Source of the DNA: Paranoxybacillus vitaminiphilus
GTDB taxonomy: Bacteria; Bacillota; Bacilli; Bacillales; Anoxybacillaceae
Assembly: GCF_003259935.1 (NCBI RefSeq)
Contig: NZ_QLMH01000011.1
Coordinates: 46,146 to 110,145 of the forward strand
Direction of reading: 5' to 3'
Length of the DNA stretch: 64,000 nt
This document shows positions 42,952-51,609 of the stretch, one piece after another. Position 1 is the stretch's first letter. Each line of letters opens with the position of its first letter. The notes beneath the pieces were generated by a model that saw only the letters and a program-made list of their open reading frames with translations, searched no databases and was not told the DNA's origin. Both the position numbers and the translations under genes were made by a program.

Positions 42952-43904
42952 GCTGAAGAAATGAAAATTTGTTTTAGACAGAAAAGTTAAATCAGTGCCT
43001 GTGCATTGCGATCGTAAAAGTAGACAGTATAAAATTGGTTAAGTAGAAGGAATCAGAGTTGACTTTGGTTCCTTTTCTTTTCTCCTCGAAATGTAATCAA
43101 GGTCTTCTTATGCTTTTTCTTTTACTGGCTTGTACATATTGAACCCGCTGTTTGATAGCTTAAGACTCCTTGTATAGATGTATGGGTTCGTATCAAAACT
43201 TATTTATCCCGTACTAAATTCAGAAGTCCATTTTACAAGAATGAGGGAGCAGTTGCAATGATTTCTTGAGCTTCAAACGAAAAGGTTACCTAAAGAAGTA
43301 TTGATAATTATTTAGAAATTATAAAACCCAGAAGCCTAAACGGTTTCTGGGTTTTATGATACCTGCATCCGTCAAACTATCATGCACATAAAATTGACTG
43401 AATGACTTCAATGTTAAGTTGTACTAAAAAAACAGCCTTTACTATTATATTTGTCTATACCTTATTAAAAATGCAGCATACCTTATTTTAAGATGCCCTA
43501 TTCCACGAACTATAATACAAAAAGTGACTTAATGTCGTTCGCTGCTTTTGCCGATGACTGCACCTATGAATTTCTGTTTATTTTCTCTAAAGCATTCCAT
43601 CGTTAAAGGAAGCGGGGCTGGTGATGAATGGCGGGCTTTGAACAGGAAGGAAAAAGGAAGGTTCTACTATTATAGGCTTTTTTTGATGTAATTCCTATTT
43701 ATTGGGTATAACCTAGTATATTCATTCTAAGCCAGATTCGTGTTTCTTTTTTGTATCTTTCGAAAAAAGATTAAATAAAATTCACTCAAATTATCTTTTT
43801 TATCGTAGGTAAGGCTTGATAGGAGAGTAAACTCCTTTATGAGCTGAATGAACGGCAAGAATAATGTTTGAGCTGATGCTTTTCTATTTCATAGGAGGGA
43901 TAGT
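42952..43904. other. Long intergenic region before the spore-coat genes
   Basis: About 950 bases with no recognised gene. Two terminator-like hairpins are clear: 43049-43077 (GGAATC...GGTTCC then CTTTTCTTTT) and 43323-43356. Their number suggests lost genes or untranslated RNAs, but no decayed reading frame can be identified. The region ends in the GGAGGG ribosome site of the CotS-like gene. Confidence 0.4.
43323..43356. terminator. Strong bidirectional hairpin terminator
   Basis: AAAACCCAGAAGCC and GGTTTCTGGGTTTT pair over 14 positions (one mismatch) with a five-base loop. T-runs are available on both strands. The gene it serves is not apparent. Confidence 0.75.
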
Positions 43905-44999
43905 GTGGAGAAGACGGTAATTGAACCATGGGTGGTCGATGAACTGACTCATGAATTTTTTGTACCTGACTATATTGAACAATTAGCAGAAGAGGTTCTT
44001 CAAAGTTATGATTTATCCGTTCATAACATTCAAGTAATCACAACCAAGCCGGACAAAGGCGGAGCTATATGGAAGCTTGAGACAAATTTAGGACCAAAAA
44101 GTTTGAAGCTGTTGCACCGAAGACCAACTAGAAGTTTGTTCAGTCTGGGAGCTCAGGAATATTTAGTTGATGTTCAGGAAGCAAGGGTGCCGCCAATCAT
44201 AAAAACAAAGGATGAAAAAAATTATGTTGAGGCAGGCGGAAAGCTATGGTTCGTGGCCGAATGGATCGAACCATTGGCACCGGTTACAAAAGATTTAGAA
44301 GGAGCAAAGCAGCTTTGTTACGCCCTCGGAGAATTTCATCGTTTAAGCAAGGGATACATCCCTCCTGAACGGGCTGAAATTGCTTCGAGATTGCATAAGT
44401 GGCCAAAAAGCTATGAAAAAGTCATAGAGAAAATGGATTGGTTTCGAAGTCTTGCCAAAGCTTATGAGGAAATGCCGGCAAGTTCACATTTATTGAATGT
44501 GGTCGATGAGTTTGAAGAGCAAGCAAGAAGAAGTCTAGAGAGGCTCACTCAATCAAGCTATTTTGAATTGAGCAAGCAAGGAAATGCATATTGGGGGTTA
44601 GTTCACCAGGACTATGGTTGGTCCAATGGACAAATGGGAGCCAACGGAATGTGGATTATTGACCTTGACGGTGTTGCATTTGACCTTCCAATTCGTGATT
44701 TAAGAAAGCTAATTAGCGGGACAATGGCGGATTTATACAGATGGGATGTGACGTGGGTACGGGAAATGATTAAGGCGTACCATGAAGCCAATCCGATAAC
44801 TGCTCAATTATATGAGATTTTACTAATTGATTTGTCGCTGCCAAACGAATTTTACAAAAATATAAAAGAAGTCGTGTATGAACCTGAAATCTTTCTCAAT
44901 GAACAAACAACCCAATTAATCCAAACGATTGTCGATACCGATCAGTCAAAGTGGCCTGTGTTGGAAGAAATTCAAAATGATTGGAAGGGAATGGAATAA
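43905..44999 (+). CDS. CotS-family spore coat protein (kinase-like fold)
   Basis: 364 residues from GTG after GGAGGG. Aminoglycoside phosphotransferase/CotS-type fold: GGAIWKLET near residue 51 with the lysine in SLKLLHR, lid and helical region (LCYALGEFHRLSKGYIPP), then the catalytic loop VHQDYGWSNGQMG and the metal-site IIDLDGVAFDLPIRDLRKL. Related Bacillus proteins (CotS, CotI, YsxE, YutH) are part of the spore coat. It overlaps or adjoins the glycosyltransferase gene, as cotS and cotSA do in B. subtilis. Confidence 0.85.
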   Translation: MEKTVIEPWVVDELTHEFFVPDYIEQLAEEVLQSYDLSVHNIQVITTKPDKGGAIWKLETNLGPKSLKLLHRRPTRSLFSLGAQEYLVDVQEARVPPIIKTKDEKNYVEAGGKLWFVAEWIEPLAPVTKDLEGAKQLCYALGEFHRLSKGYIPPERAEIASRLHKWPKSYEKVIEKMDWFRSLAKAYEEMPASSHLLNVVDEFEEQARRSLERLTQSSYFELSKQGNAYWGLVHQDYGWSNGQMGANGMWIIDLDGVAFDLPIRDLRKLISGTMADLYRWDVTWVREMIKAYHEANPITAQLYEILLIDLSLPNEFYKNIKEVVYEPEIFLNEQTTQLIQTIVDTDQSKWPVLEEIQNDWKGME

Positions 45000-45001
45000 A
45001 T

Positions 45002-46687
45002 ATGAAAATTTTAATGATTTGTACGGAAAAACTTCCTGTTCCTCCCGTATTAGGCGGAGCGATCCAAACTTATATTTCCGGTACTCTTCCACATTTAAGC
45101 AAATTTCATGATATTACGGTTTTGGGAATAAGTGATCCATCGCTTCCGGATCAAGAAACCATAGATGGAATTCATTATGTACGCGTACCTGGAAAAATAT
45201 TCGAAATATATCGCGAAGGTGTTGTTCGTTATGTTGAATCGAATCCATTTGATCTGATCCACATTTTTAATCGCCCACGCCTCGTCATGCCTGTCCGAAA
45301 TGCAGCCCCTCAAGCAAAAATTACTTTAAGCATGCACAATGATATGTTCAATCCAGAAAAAATTACTCCAGAAGAAGCAAAGGCAGCATTAGGAGAAGTG
45401 TCAAATATTGTAACAGTTAGTAATTATGTTGGAAATGTAATCAGCGCTCTATATCCAGAAGCTTCATCAAAGATACGTACGATTTATTCCGGAGTGGACA
45501 GCGAGAGATTTTTGCCTAGAAATCATCCAAAAATGCAAAAAATACGCAATGAACTTCGGCAAGCAAATGGCTTAGAGAATAAAACCGTTATTTTATTTGC
45601 AGGAAGACTTTCAAGTAATAAAGGGGTCGATAAATTAGTTCGAGCGCTGCCGGAGCTTTCCAAAAAATTTAAAGATTTAGCGTTAGTAATAGTTGGAAGC
45701 AAATGGTTTAGCCAAAATGACGTAACCGATTATGTAGCATATGTACGGGCATTGGCAAAAAAGCTGCCGATGCCCGTTGTAACAACAGGCTTTGTTGCGC
45801 CGGATGAAATACAAAATTGGTTTGCGGCAGCTGATTTATTTGTATGTACTTCGCAATGGCAAGAGCCGTTGGCGCGGGTACACTATGAAGCGATGGCCGC
45901 AGGTCTTCCGATCGTAACAACAGCAAGAGGAGGAAACCCTGAAGTTATTCTCTTAAATGAGAACGGTCTTATCGTGGAAAACCCGGAGGATCCAGGCTGT
46001 TTTGCAGAAAAGATTTCACAAATCTTATCAGACAAATCATTGATGAAAAGAATGGGGGAAAAAGGAAGAGAGCTTGCTGTTTCCCGGTACAATTGGAATA
46101 GAGTAGCTTCCGAGCTGCTTGAAGTTTGGGAGCAATCTAAAAAAGTTGAACAAGAAAAAGCGGATGAAGAGCATGTTGCTGAGTCGGTAACAAAAGAACA
46201 ACCAGAAAAAGTTACGAAGGAACAAACAGAAGATTTATCAGTTGAAACGGATTCCATTCGTGAACAATTAGAGGCAGCATTCGCACAAAATATCCTAGCT
46301 TTACAAACGGCGCATAAGAAGAAAGAAGATCTTGCGAAAAATATTGCAACAGCAAAAGAAAAACTAGAAAAGAAAATGAATGAAAAATTAGCAAAACTTG
46401 AAGAAAAAGAGCTTGAAGGCAAGAGAAAAATCGCTGAGCTAGAGGCAGCACTGGCATCCGGTGAGATTGGCCAAGAAGAATATGAGAAAGAACGAACCGT
46501 CGTTCAAACGAATTTAGTTGAGACACGTGCGAAAATCATTGAAGAAGCTAATGAACAAGTTAACAAAATATCAAAAGAAATATTAGAAAAAGTTACTCAG
46601 CAAAAAGACAAGAAGAAAAGCAAAGAGAAGAAGCGAAAAAAGCAGAAGAACGCAAACATTTGGGTGATTAGCAATAAAACGAAATAA
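45002..46687 (+). CDS. CotSA-like GT4 glycosyltransferase with a long coiled-coil tail
   Basis: 561 residues from the ATG at 45002. Residues 1-375 are a GT-B, family-4 glycosyltransferase: GGAIQTYISGTLPHLSKFHD, TIYSGVDSERFLP, ILFAGRLSSNKGVDKLV and the C-terminal EAMAAGLPIVTT..GGNPEVI. B. subtilis CotSA ends there (about 377 residues). Here about 180 residues are added: a Glu/Lys/Thr-rich linker, then a long helical coil (EDLAKNIATAKEKLEKK...), ending in a very basic tail. The tail may tether the enzyme to the coat. The last codons may be out of frame (see findings). Confidence 0.82.
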   Translation: MKILMICTEKLPVPPVLGGAIQTYISGTLPHLSKFHDITVLGISDPSLPDQETIDGIHYVRVPGKIFEIYREGVVRYVESNPFDLIHIFNRPRLVMPVRNAAPQAKITLSMHNDMFNPEKITPEEAKAALGEVSNIVTVSNYVGNVISALYPEASSKIRTIYSGVDSERFLPRNHPKMQKIRNELRQANGLENKTVILFAGRLSSNKGVDKLVRALPELSKKFKDLALVIVGSKWFSQNDVTDYVAYVRALAKKLPMPVVTTGFVAPDEIQNWFAAADLFVCTSQWQEPLARVHYEAMAAGLPIVTTARGGNPEVILLNENGLIVENPEDPGCFAEKISQILSDKSLMKRMGEKGRELAVSRYNWNRVASELLEVWEQSKKVEQEKADEEHVAESVTKEQPEKVTKEQTEDLSVETDSIREQLEAAFAQNILALQTAHKKKEDLAKNIATAKEKLEKKMNEKLAKLEEKELEGKRKIAELEAALASGEIGQEEYEKERTVVQTNLVETRAKIIEEANEQVNKISKEILEKVTQQKDKKKSKEKKRKKQKNANIWVISNKTK

Positions 46688-46877
46688 TATCGGTTAGATA
46701 AATGTGGAATTTTTCTTTAATTGATGAGTTTGTCCAATCCAATTTTTTCTTAAAACATATCTTAATAGCAGGGATAACATATTTAGCCATCCCTAATCAT
46801 TCGCTTTTTATGAGCTAGTAACGAACCTGTTATTCTCATAAAAATCGATTATTCACTATGAATGGGAGGTGTTATAT

Positions 46878-46994
46878 ATGAGCGATGGAATTCGCAGCAT
46901 GTTTGCCTTAATTGTTGTCTTATTCGTCTTACTTGTCATTGTAGGATGTTCTTGTACAGGTCTAGGCGGGTATGGTGGTTATGGCGGATATTAA
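46878..46994 (+). CDS. YjcZ-family small sporulation protein
   Basis: 38 residues with GGGAGGTG before the ATG. One hydrophobic segment (FALIVVLFVLLVIVGCSC) followed by a glycine/tyrosine tail GGYGGYGGY, the hallmark of YjcZ-type peptides that Bacillus makes during sporulation. Function is unknown. It lies between the coat genes and a strong terminator. Confidence 0.82.
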   Translation: MSDGIRSMFALIVVLFVLLVIVGCSCTGLGGYGGYGGY

Positions 46995-47030
46995 TTCCCC
47001 ATAAGGTGACATGAAACACCCCGATGAATC

Positions 47031-47070
47031 TCTCCCACCTACACTCTGTTTAGAGGTGGGAGACTTTTTC
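47031..47070 (+). terminator. Terminator after the YjcZ-like gene
   Basis: TCTCCCACCT (47031-47040) and AGGTGGGAGA (47054-47063) form a perfect ten-pair stem followed by CTTTTTC. Confidence 0.88.
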
Positions 47071-47184
47071 GGTGAACATGTTAAAACGGTTTTAAAAAGT
47101 CAATAATGTTAAAATATTCTCTGATTTGGAGAACAAAGTACTTACCTAATATCTAAAATCTAACTTCGATTTTACAATCAGCAG

Positions 47185-48882
47185 CTACTTACGAACAGAC
47201 ATGTTCCATTTTTTGAGTTTTTTTACAAGAGTAGAATGATCCACTCCTAATTGTTCCGCGGCTTTTCGAAGAGATGAATGTTTTTGAATCGCCTCGCTAA
47301 TCATTCGTTTTTCAAACTGTTCGACCCGTTGTTTAAGTGTTAGAGAAGCACCTGAATTTGTTTGCTCATAAATATGCAACGGCAGATCGTGAGGTTCTAT
47401 CGATTGTGACGGTACGGAAACGATCATGTTTTCTATAAGGTTTTTTAATTCTCTCACATTTCCGGGCCAATGATAATTTTTTAAAATATTTTTTGTATCA
47501 GGAGATAAGTGTTTGTTCATGCGATATAGTTTGCAATAAAAAGAAAAATAATGATCCAATAGCGGCTCTATATCCTCCGGGCGTTCGGCTAATGGCGGAA
47601 TATGAATTTCAACCACTTGCAGCCGATAATATAAATCTTCACGAAATTTCCCTTGCGAAATTAACTTCCTTAAATCTTGATTCGTTGCAGAAATAATTCG
47701 TATATCCAAGTTTTTAACTTTACTGCTGCCTATTCTTTGGATTTGTTTTTCTTGTAAAACGCGCAGCAGCTTCACCTGCAGAGTTAATGGCATTTCACCT
47801 ATTTCATCAAGCATAATCGTTCCTTGATCCGCTAATTCTAACAGGCCTATTTTTCCGTCTTGCCGTGCTCCTGTAAAAGCACCTTTCTCGTAACCAAATA
47901 ACTCTGATTCCAGCAACTGTTCCGGAATGGCTCCGCAATTTACTTTAATAAACGGTTTGTCTTTCCGGCTGCTTAAATGATGGATGAGATTGGCAATTAC
48001 TTCCTTTCCTACACCGGATGGACCGGTTAACAAAACGCTTGTAGGGTAAGGGGCAATTTGCTTTACTTTTTCAATAATTCGTTTCATCGGATCGCTTAGA
48101 AAGATCATTTTTTCATCTGAACCATCAATAGAGAAAGTATAGCGATTATGGCTCATTTTAGAAAAACTTTTAGCTTTTTCCAATTCTGTTTTCATCTTGA
48201 TAAGATGCGAAATGTCTCTTACGCTTGTCACAACCATTTCGATTTCACCTTGTTTATTAAAAACAGGATTTCCTGTAACAATAACATCCTTTTTCCCGCC
48301 GATTTTTTGCAAAATGGAAATACATTTTTTCTCTTTTAATACGAGAAGAGATACAGATTGGTCAAAATATCCCTGTCTAACTAAATTTTCCATATGCTTG
48401 CCTATTAGCTCTTCCCTGCGGAAGCCTGTTATTTCCTCATAAGCGGAGTTCACCATTAATGTTTTTCCTTCCTTATCTACTACATAAATTCCATCTGTTG
48501 AAAATTCGATAATCGTTTCCATTTGCTTGAAAAGAGAATGATAGTGTTCCATTTCGGATATATCTTGGAGAACGCTGATTGCTCCGACTAATTCGCCATC
48601 CCGGTACAAAGGAGTTCGATTGACGAGACATTGGCGTCCTGCTATGTTCATCTTTACTCCAATCGAGCTTGTTCCGCTCTCTAATACATGAGGAAGCTGG
48701 GTGGTTGGGATAAGCTCCCGGATATCTTTTCCTTCCCAATTTTCATTTTCTATCTGAAGAAGCTTTTTTGCAGAAGAATTGATTAATAAAATTTTCCTGT
48801 TTCGATCTACCACAATGACCCCGTTATGGATAGAGGAGAAAATGCTTTCCCATATATGAGGATCAATTATTGTTTGTTTCAT
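47185..48882 (-). CDS. PAS-containing sigma-54 activator of the lactone operon
   Basis: 565 residues. Two PAS domains (about 8-112, NGVIVVDRNRKILLIN; and 120-235, DGIYVVDKEGKTLMVNSAYEEITGF), the AAA+ domain (about 260-490) with Walker A TGPSGVGKE, the sigma-54 loop GAFTGA and Walker B MLDEIGE, and a C-terminal helix-turn-helix (SLRKAAEQLGVDHSTLVKKL). The arrangement resembles RocR/BkdR/TyrR-type regulators, with no receiver domain, so a small ligand is sensed by PAS. It is divergent from the lactonase operon, and three dyad sites lie right before its start. A relic of a related gene lies at 31.9 kb. Confidence 0.88.
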   Translation of the reverse strand: MKQTIIDPHIWESIFSSIHNGVIVVDRNRKILLINSSAKKLLQIENENWEGKDIRELIPTTQLPHVLESGTSSIGVKMNIAGRQCLVNRTPLYRDGELVGAISVLQDISEMEHYHSLFKQMETIIEFSTDGIYVVDKEGKTLMVNSAYEEITGFRREELIGKHMENLVRQGYFDQSVSLLVLKEKKCISILQKIGGKKDVIVTGNPVFNKQGEIEMVVTSVRDISHLIKMKTELEKAKSFSKMSHNRYTFSIDGSDEKMIFLSDPMKRIIEKVKQIAPYPTSVLLTGPSGVGKEVIANLIHHLSSRKDKPFIKVNCGAIPEQLLESELFGYEKGAFTGARQDGKIGLLELADQGTIMLDEIGEMPLTLQVKLLRVLQEKQIQRIGSSKVKNLDIRIISATNQDLRKLISQGKFREDLYYRLQVVEIHIPPLAERPEDIEPLLDHYFSFYCKLYRMNKHLSPDTKNILKNYHWPGNVRELKNLIENMIVSVPSQSIEPHDLPLHIYEQTNSGASLTLKQRVEQFEKRMISEAIQKHSSLRKAAEQLGVDHSTLVKKLKKWNMSVRK

Positions 48883-48907
48883 ATGGAGACCTCCTTATCT
48901 TTTGGAT

Positions 48908-49000
48908 GGTGAAAAACTTCAACATATGGTGAAAAAAATCACTATTCATTTATTCAGCATTCATTTAAGTTTTTCCTTTTTTATGGTGATTTTTTTCACC
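48908..49000. promoter_or_regulatory. Three upstream activator sites (GGTGA-N6-TCACC)
   Basis: Site 1 at 48908-48923 (GGTGA-N6-TCAAC), site 2 at 48928-48943 (GGTGA-N6-TCACT) and site 3 at 48985-49000 (GGTGA-N6-TCACC, a full dyad). Spacings are 20 and 57 bases. They lie 55-150 bases before the -24/-12 promoter, a normal enhancer distance, and next to the activator gene, which may autoregulate through them. Confidence 0.75.
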
Positions 49001-49052
49001 TTTTTGTTTGTTAATATTCTAAAAATTTTGTATTGTAAGCGTATTCTTAGTC

Positions 49053-49070
49053 TTGGCACGATATTTGCAT
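49053..49070 (+). promoter_or_regulatory. Sigma-54 promoter of the lactone operon
   Basis: TTGGCACGATATTTGCAT matches TGGCAC-N5-TTGCAT fully, with GG and GC ten bases apart. Transcription should begin near 49080, leaving a leader of about 290 bases before the lactonase gene. Confidence 0.92.
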
Positions 49071-49107
49071 GTAATAGAAAGTGAGCAGAAAGAAAGGAGG
49101 AAAGCAA

Positions 49108-49161
49108 ATGGCAAAAATATTCAATACAAGAAATGATAGAACTAAAATTTGTTTTTATTAA
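49108..49161 (+). CDS. 17-codon leader ORF in the lactone operon
   Basis: ATG at 49108 follows AAAGGAGG at ideal spacing and encodes MAKIFNTRNDRTKICFY. It starts about 28 bases after the predicted transcription start. It could be a leader peptide or the remaining start of a lost gene; the following 200 bases to the lactonase have no other clear frame. Confidence 0.35.
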   Translation: MAKIFNTRNDRTKICFY

Positions 49162-49370
49162 AACAGACTTTTAAAATGTTGATTTCATATGTTTATTTTA
49201 GCAAGAATATACTGCTTTCAGAAGTTTTAAACAAGTACCGAAAAGCAGTCAACGTTTTCGAGGGATTGTTACAGAAAAAATCGTTCTCTTTATTCGAGTT
49301 TACGAAGTGGACAAAAAACAATGTTTATATCATTTAGAGGAACAAAACTACATTATGAGGGGGAATTTTA

Positions 49371-50219
49371 ATGGCGAACGTTATTAAAACACATCCTAAA
49401 CTTTATGTGATGGATAATGGCCGGATGAGAATGGATAAAAACTGGATGATTGCGATGCATAACCCAGCGACAATTCATAATCCTAATGCTCAAACAGAAT
49501 TCGTGGAATTTCCAATTTATACGGTGTTAATTGATCATCCGGAAGGAAAAATTCTTTTTGATACCGCCTGCAATCCAAACTCGATGGGACCTCAGGGACG
49601 TTGGGCGGAATCTACACAGCAAATGTTTCCGTGGACAGCGAGCGAAGAGTGTTACCTTCACAATCGTCTAGAGCAGTTAAAAATTAGACCAGAAGATATT
49701 AAGTTCGTCGTTGCCTCACATCTTCATCTCGATCATGCGGGATGTTTAGAAATGTTTACGAACGCAACGATTATTGTGCACGAAGATGAGTTAAACGGTG
49801 CGCTTCAATGTTATGCCCGCAATCAAAAAGAAGGAGCATACATTTGGGCAGATATTGATGCCTGGATTAAAAATAATCTTCAATGGCGTACAGTAAAGCG
49901 ACATGAAGATAATCTTCTTCTGGTAGAGGGAATTAAAGTGCTTAACTTTGGAAGCGGACATGCATGGGGCATGCTTGGATTGCATGTAGAGCTGCCTGAA
50001 ACAGGTGGAATTATTCTTGCTTCTGATGCTATTTATACGGCTGAAAGCTATGGTCCGCCGATTAAGCCGCCTGGCATTATTTACGACTCTCTCGGTTATA
50101 TGAATACAGTTGAAAAAATCCGTCGAATTGCGAAGGAAACAAATTCACAAGTTTGGTTTGGTCATGATTCTGAACAATTTAAGAAATTTCGTAAATCGAC
50201 GGAAGGATATTATGAGTAA
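49371..50219 (+). CDS. Metallo-beta-lactamase-fold lactonase, GcL/AiiA-like
   Basis: 282 residues. Dinuclear metal site complete: H117, H119, D121, H122 (SHLHLDHAG), H197 (GSGHAWG), D219 (ASDAIYT) and H265 (FGHDSEQ); Y222 is placed like the active-site tyrosine of AiiA-type enzymes. The start (VMDNGRMRMDKNWMIAMHNP) and end (FKKFRKSTEGYYE) closely match my memory of the thermostable lactonase GcL, an acyl-homoserine-lactone hydrolase. First main gene of a sigma-54 operon with two dehydrogenases, which suggests that lactone catabolism is its cellular role. Known GcL activity is on N-acyl homoserine lactones and other lactones. Confidence 0.9.
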   Translation: MANVIKTHPKLYVMDNGRMRMDKNWMIAMHNPATIHNPNAQTEFVEFPIYTVLIDHPEGKILFDTACNPNSMGPQGRWAESTQQMFPWTASEECYLHNRLEQLKIRPEDIKFVVASHLHLDHAGCLEMFTNATIIVHEDELNGALQCYARNQKEGAYIWADIDAWIKNNLQWRTVKRHEDNLLLVEGIKVLNFGSGHAWGMLGLHVELPETGGIILASDAIYTAESYGPPIKPPGIIYDSLGYMNTVEKIRRIAKETNSQVWFGHDSEQFKKFRKSTEGYYE

Positions 50220-50237
50220 GAAAAGGAGAGGGAGACA

Positions 50238-51419
50238 ATGAGTTTTGCCAAACTAGTTTTCACGCCACTCAGCTATACTGGATGGGGAGCTTTGGAACAA
50301 TTGCTTCCGGAGGTAAGAAATTTTTCACCGAAAAAGATACTTGTCATAACAGATCCCGTACTTGAGAAAATCGGCTTGGTTCAACGAGTAACGAACCCTC
50401 TTATCGAACACGGGTACGATGTAGAACTATATACGGATGTCGTTCCAGAGCCGCCATTAGAAGTAGGAGAGAAGCTCGTTTCATTTACGCGCCAAGGAAA
50501 ATTTGATATGGTTATCGGTGTCGGCGGGGGCAGCGCCATGGATCTGGCCAAATTGGCAGCAGTTTTGGCTGTACATGAGGGAACGGTTGCTGACTATTTA
50601 AATTTAACCGGCACAAAAAAAGTGCATAAAAAAGGACTGCCTAAGATTTTGATTCCGACTACATCGGGAACAGGTTCTGAGGTGACGAACATTTCCGTTC
50701 TTTCCTTAGACACGACAAAAGATGTAGTGACACATGATTATCTTCTAGCGGATGTGGCCATTGTCGATCCGGAATTGACCGTTTCTGTGCCTCCTCGCGT
50801 AACAGCGGCTACGGGCATTGATGCGCTAACTCATGCAGTTGAGGCATATGTGTCAGTCAATGCCAACCCGATAACGGATGGTTTGGCGCTTCAAGCAATC
50901 CGGCTCATTGGTCGTTCTTTGCGAAAAGCGGTCGAAAATGGAAATGATAAACAAGCTCGAATTGATATGAGCAACGGCAGCTATCTGGCAGGATTAGCTT
51001 TCTTTAATGCCGGGGTGGCTGGTGTCCACGCTCTTGCCTATCCATTAGGCGGCCAATTTCATATTCCACATGGAGAATCAAATGCTGTATTGTTGCCTTA
51101 TGTAATGGGATATATTCGAAAAAGCTGCACAAAACGGATGGCTGATATTTTGAATGCTTTGGGAGGAAATTCAACTTACCTTTCTGAAGAAGAAGCTTCT
51201 TATAAATGTGTAGAAGAACTTGAAAGATTAGTGAAAGATGTAGGAATTCCGAATACGCTCGGCGGTTTCGATATACCTGAAACCGCTTTAGAGAGTTTAA
51301 CTCAAGATGCTGTTAAGCAAAAGAGACTATTAGCGCGAAGCCCTTTGCCATTGTTGGAAGATGATATAAGAAAAATTTATCAATCCGCTTTTACTGGTGT
51401 TGTCACTGAACCAAAATAA
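50238..51419 (+). CDS. Iron-containing alcohol dehydrogenase, probable hydroxyacid dehydrogenase
   Basis: 393 residues. NAD loop GVGGGSAMDLAK (95-105) and four metal ligands D195, H199 (GIDALTHAVEAY), H264 (GVHALAYPLG) and H278 (HIPHGES). The family includes 4-hydroxybutyrate dehydrogenase and lactaldehyde reductase. It starts 18 bases after the lactonase stop. By analogy with BlcB it would oxidise the hydroxyacid released by the lactonase to a semialdehyde; the exact substrate is not shown by sequence. Confidence 0.85.
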   Translation: MSFAKLVFTPLSYTGWGALEQLLPEVRNFSPKKILVITDPVLEKIGLVQRVTNPLIEHGYDVELYTDVVPEPPLEVGEKLVSFTRQGKFDMVIGVGGGSAMDLAKLAAVLAVHEGTVADYLNLTGTKKVHKKGLPKILIPTTSGTGSEVTNISVLSLDTTKDVVTHDYLLADVAIVDPELTVSVPPRVTAATGIDALTHAVEAYVSVNANPITDGLALQAIRLIGRSLRKAVENGNDKQARIDMSNGSYLAGLAFFNAGVAGVHALAYPLGGQFHIPHGESNAVLLPYVMGYIRKSCTKRMADILNALGGNSTYLSEEEASYKCVEELERLVKDVGIPNTLGGFDIPETALESLTQDAVKQKRLLARSPLPLLEDDIRKIYQSAFTGVVTEPK

Positions 51420-51609
51420 ACGACTTACTGTCACTTGCTGTCACTTGGAACACACGGAAGGGATGAAACGATAGTTGAACAGCGGGTTGACTTGTCACCA
51501 ATCGAATTCGAAGTGATGAGTCAAAAAGTAGACGGATGGTTGTTTATCGCACTGTTAAGCTAATATACTTAAATTGAAAAGATACTAAGGAAAAAAGAGG
51601 AGAGAAACG

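Noticed and set aside
46878..46994. Lipoprotein reading of the YjcZ-like peptide (VGCSC)
   Set aside because: The short hydrophobic segment with a Gly/Tyr tail fits the YjcZ family better than a processed lipoprotein.
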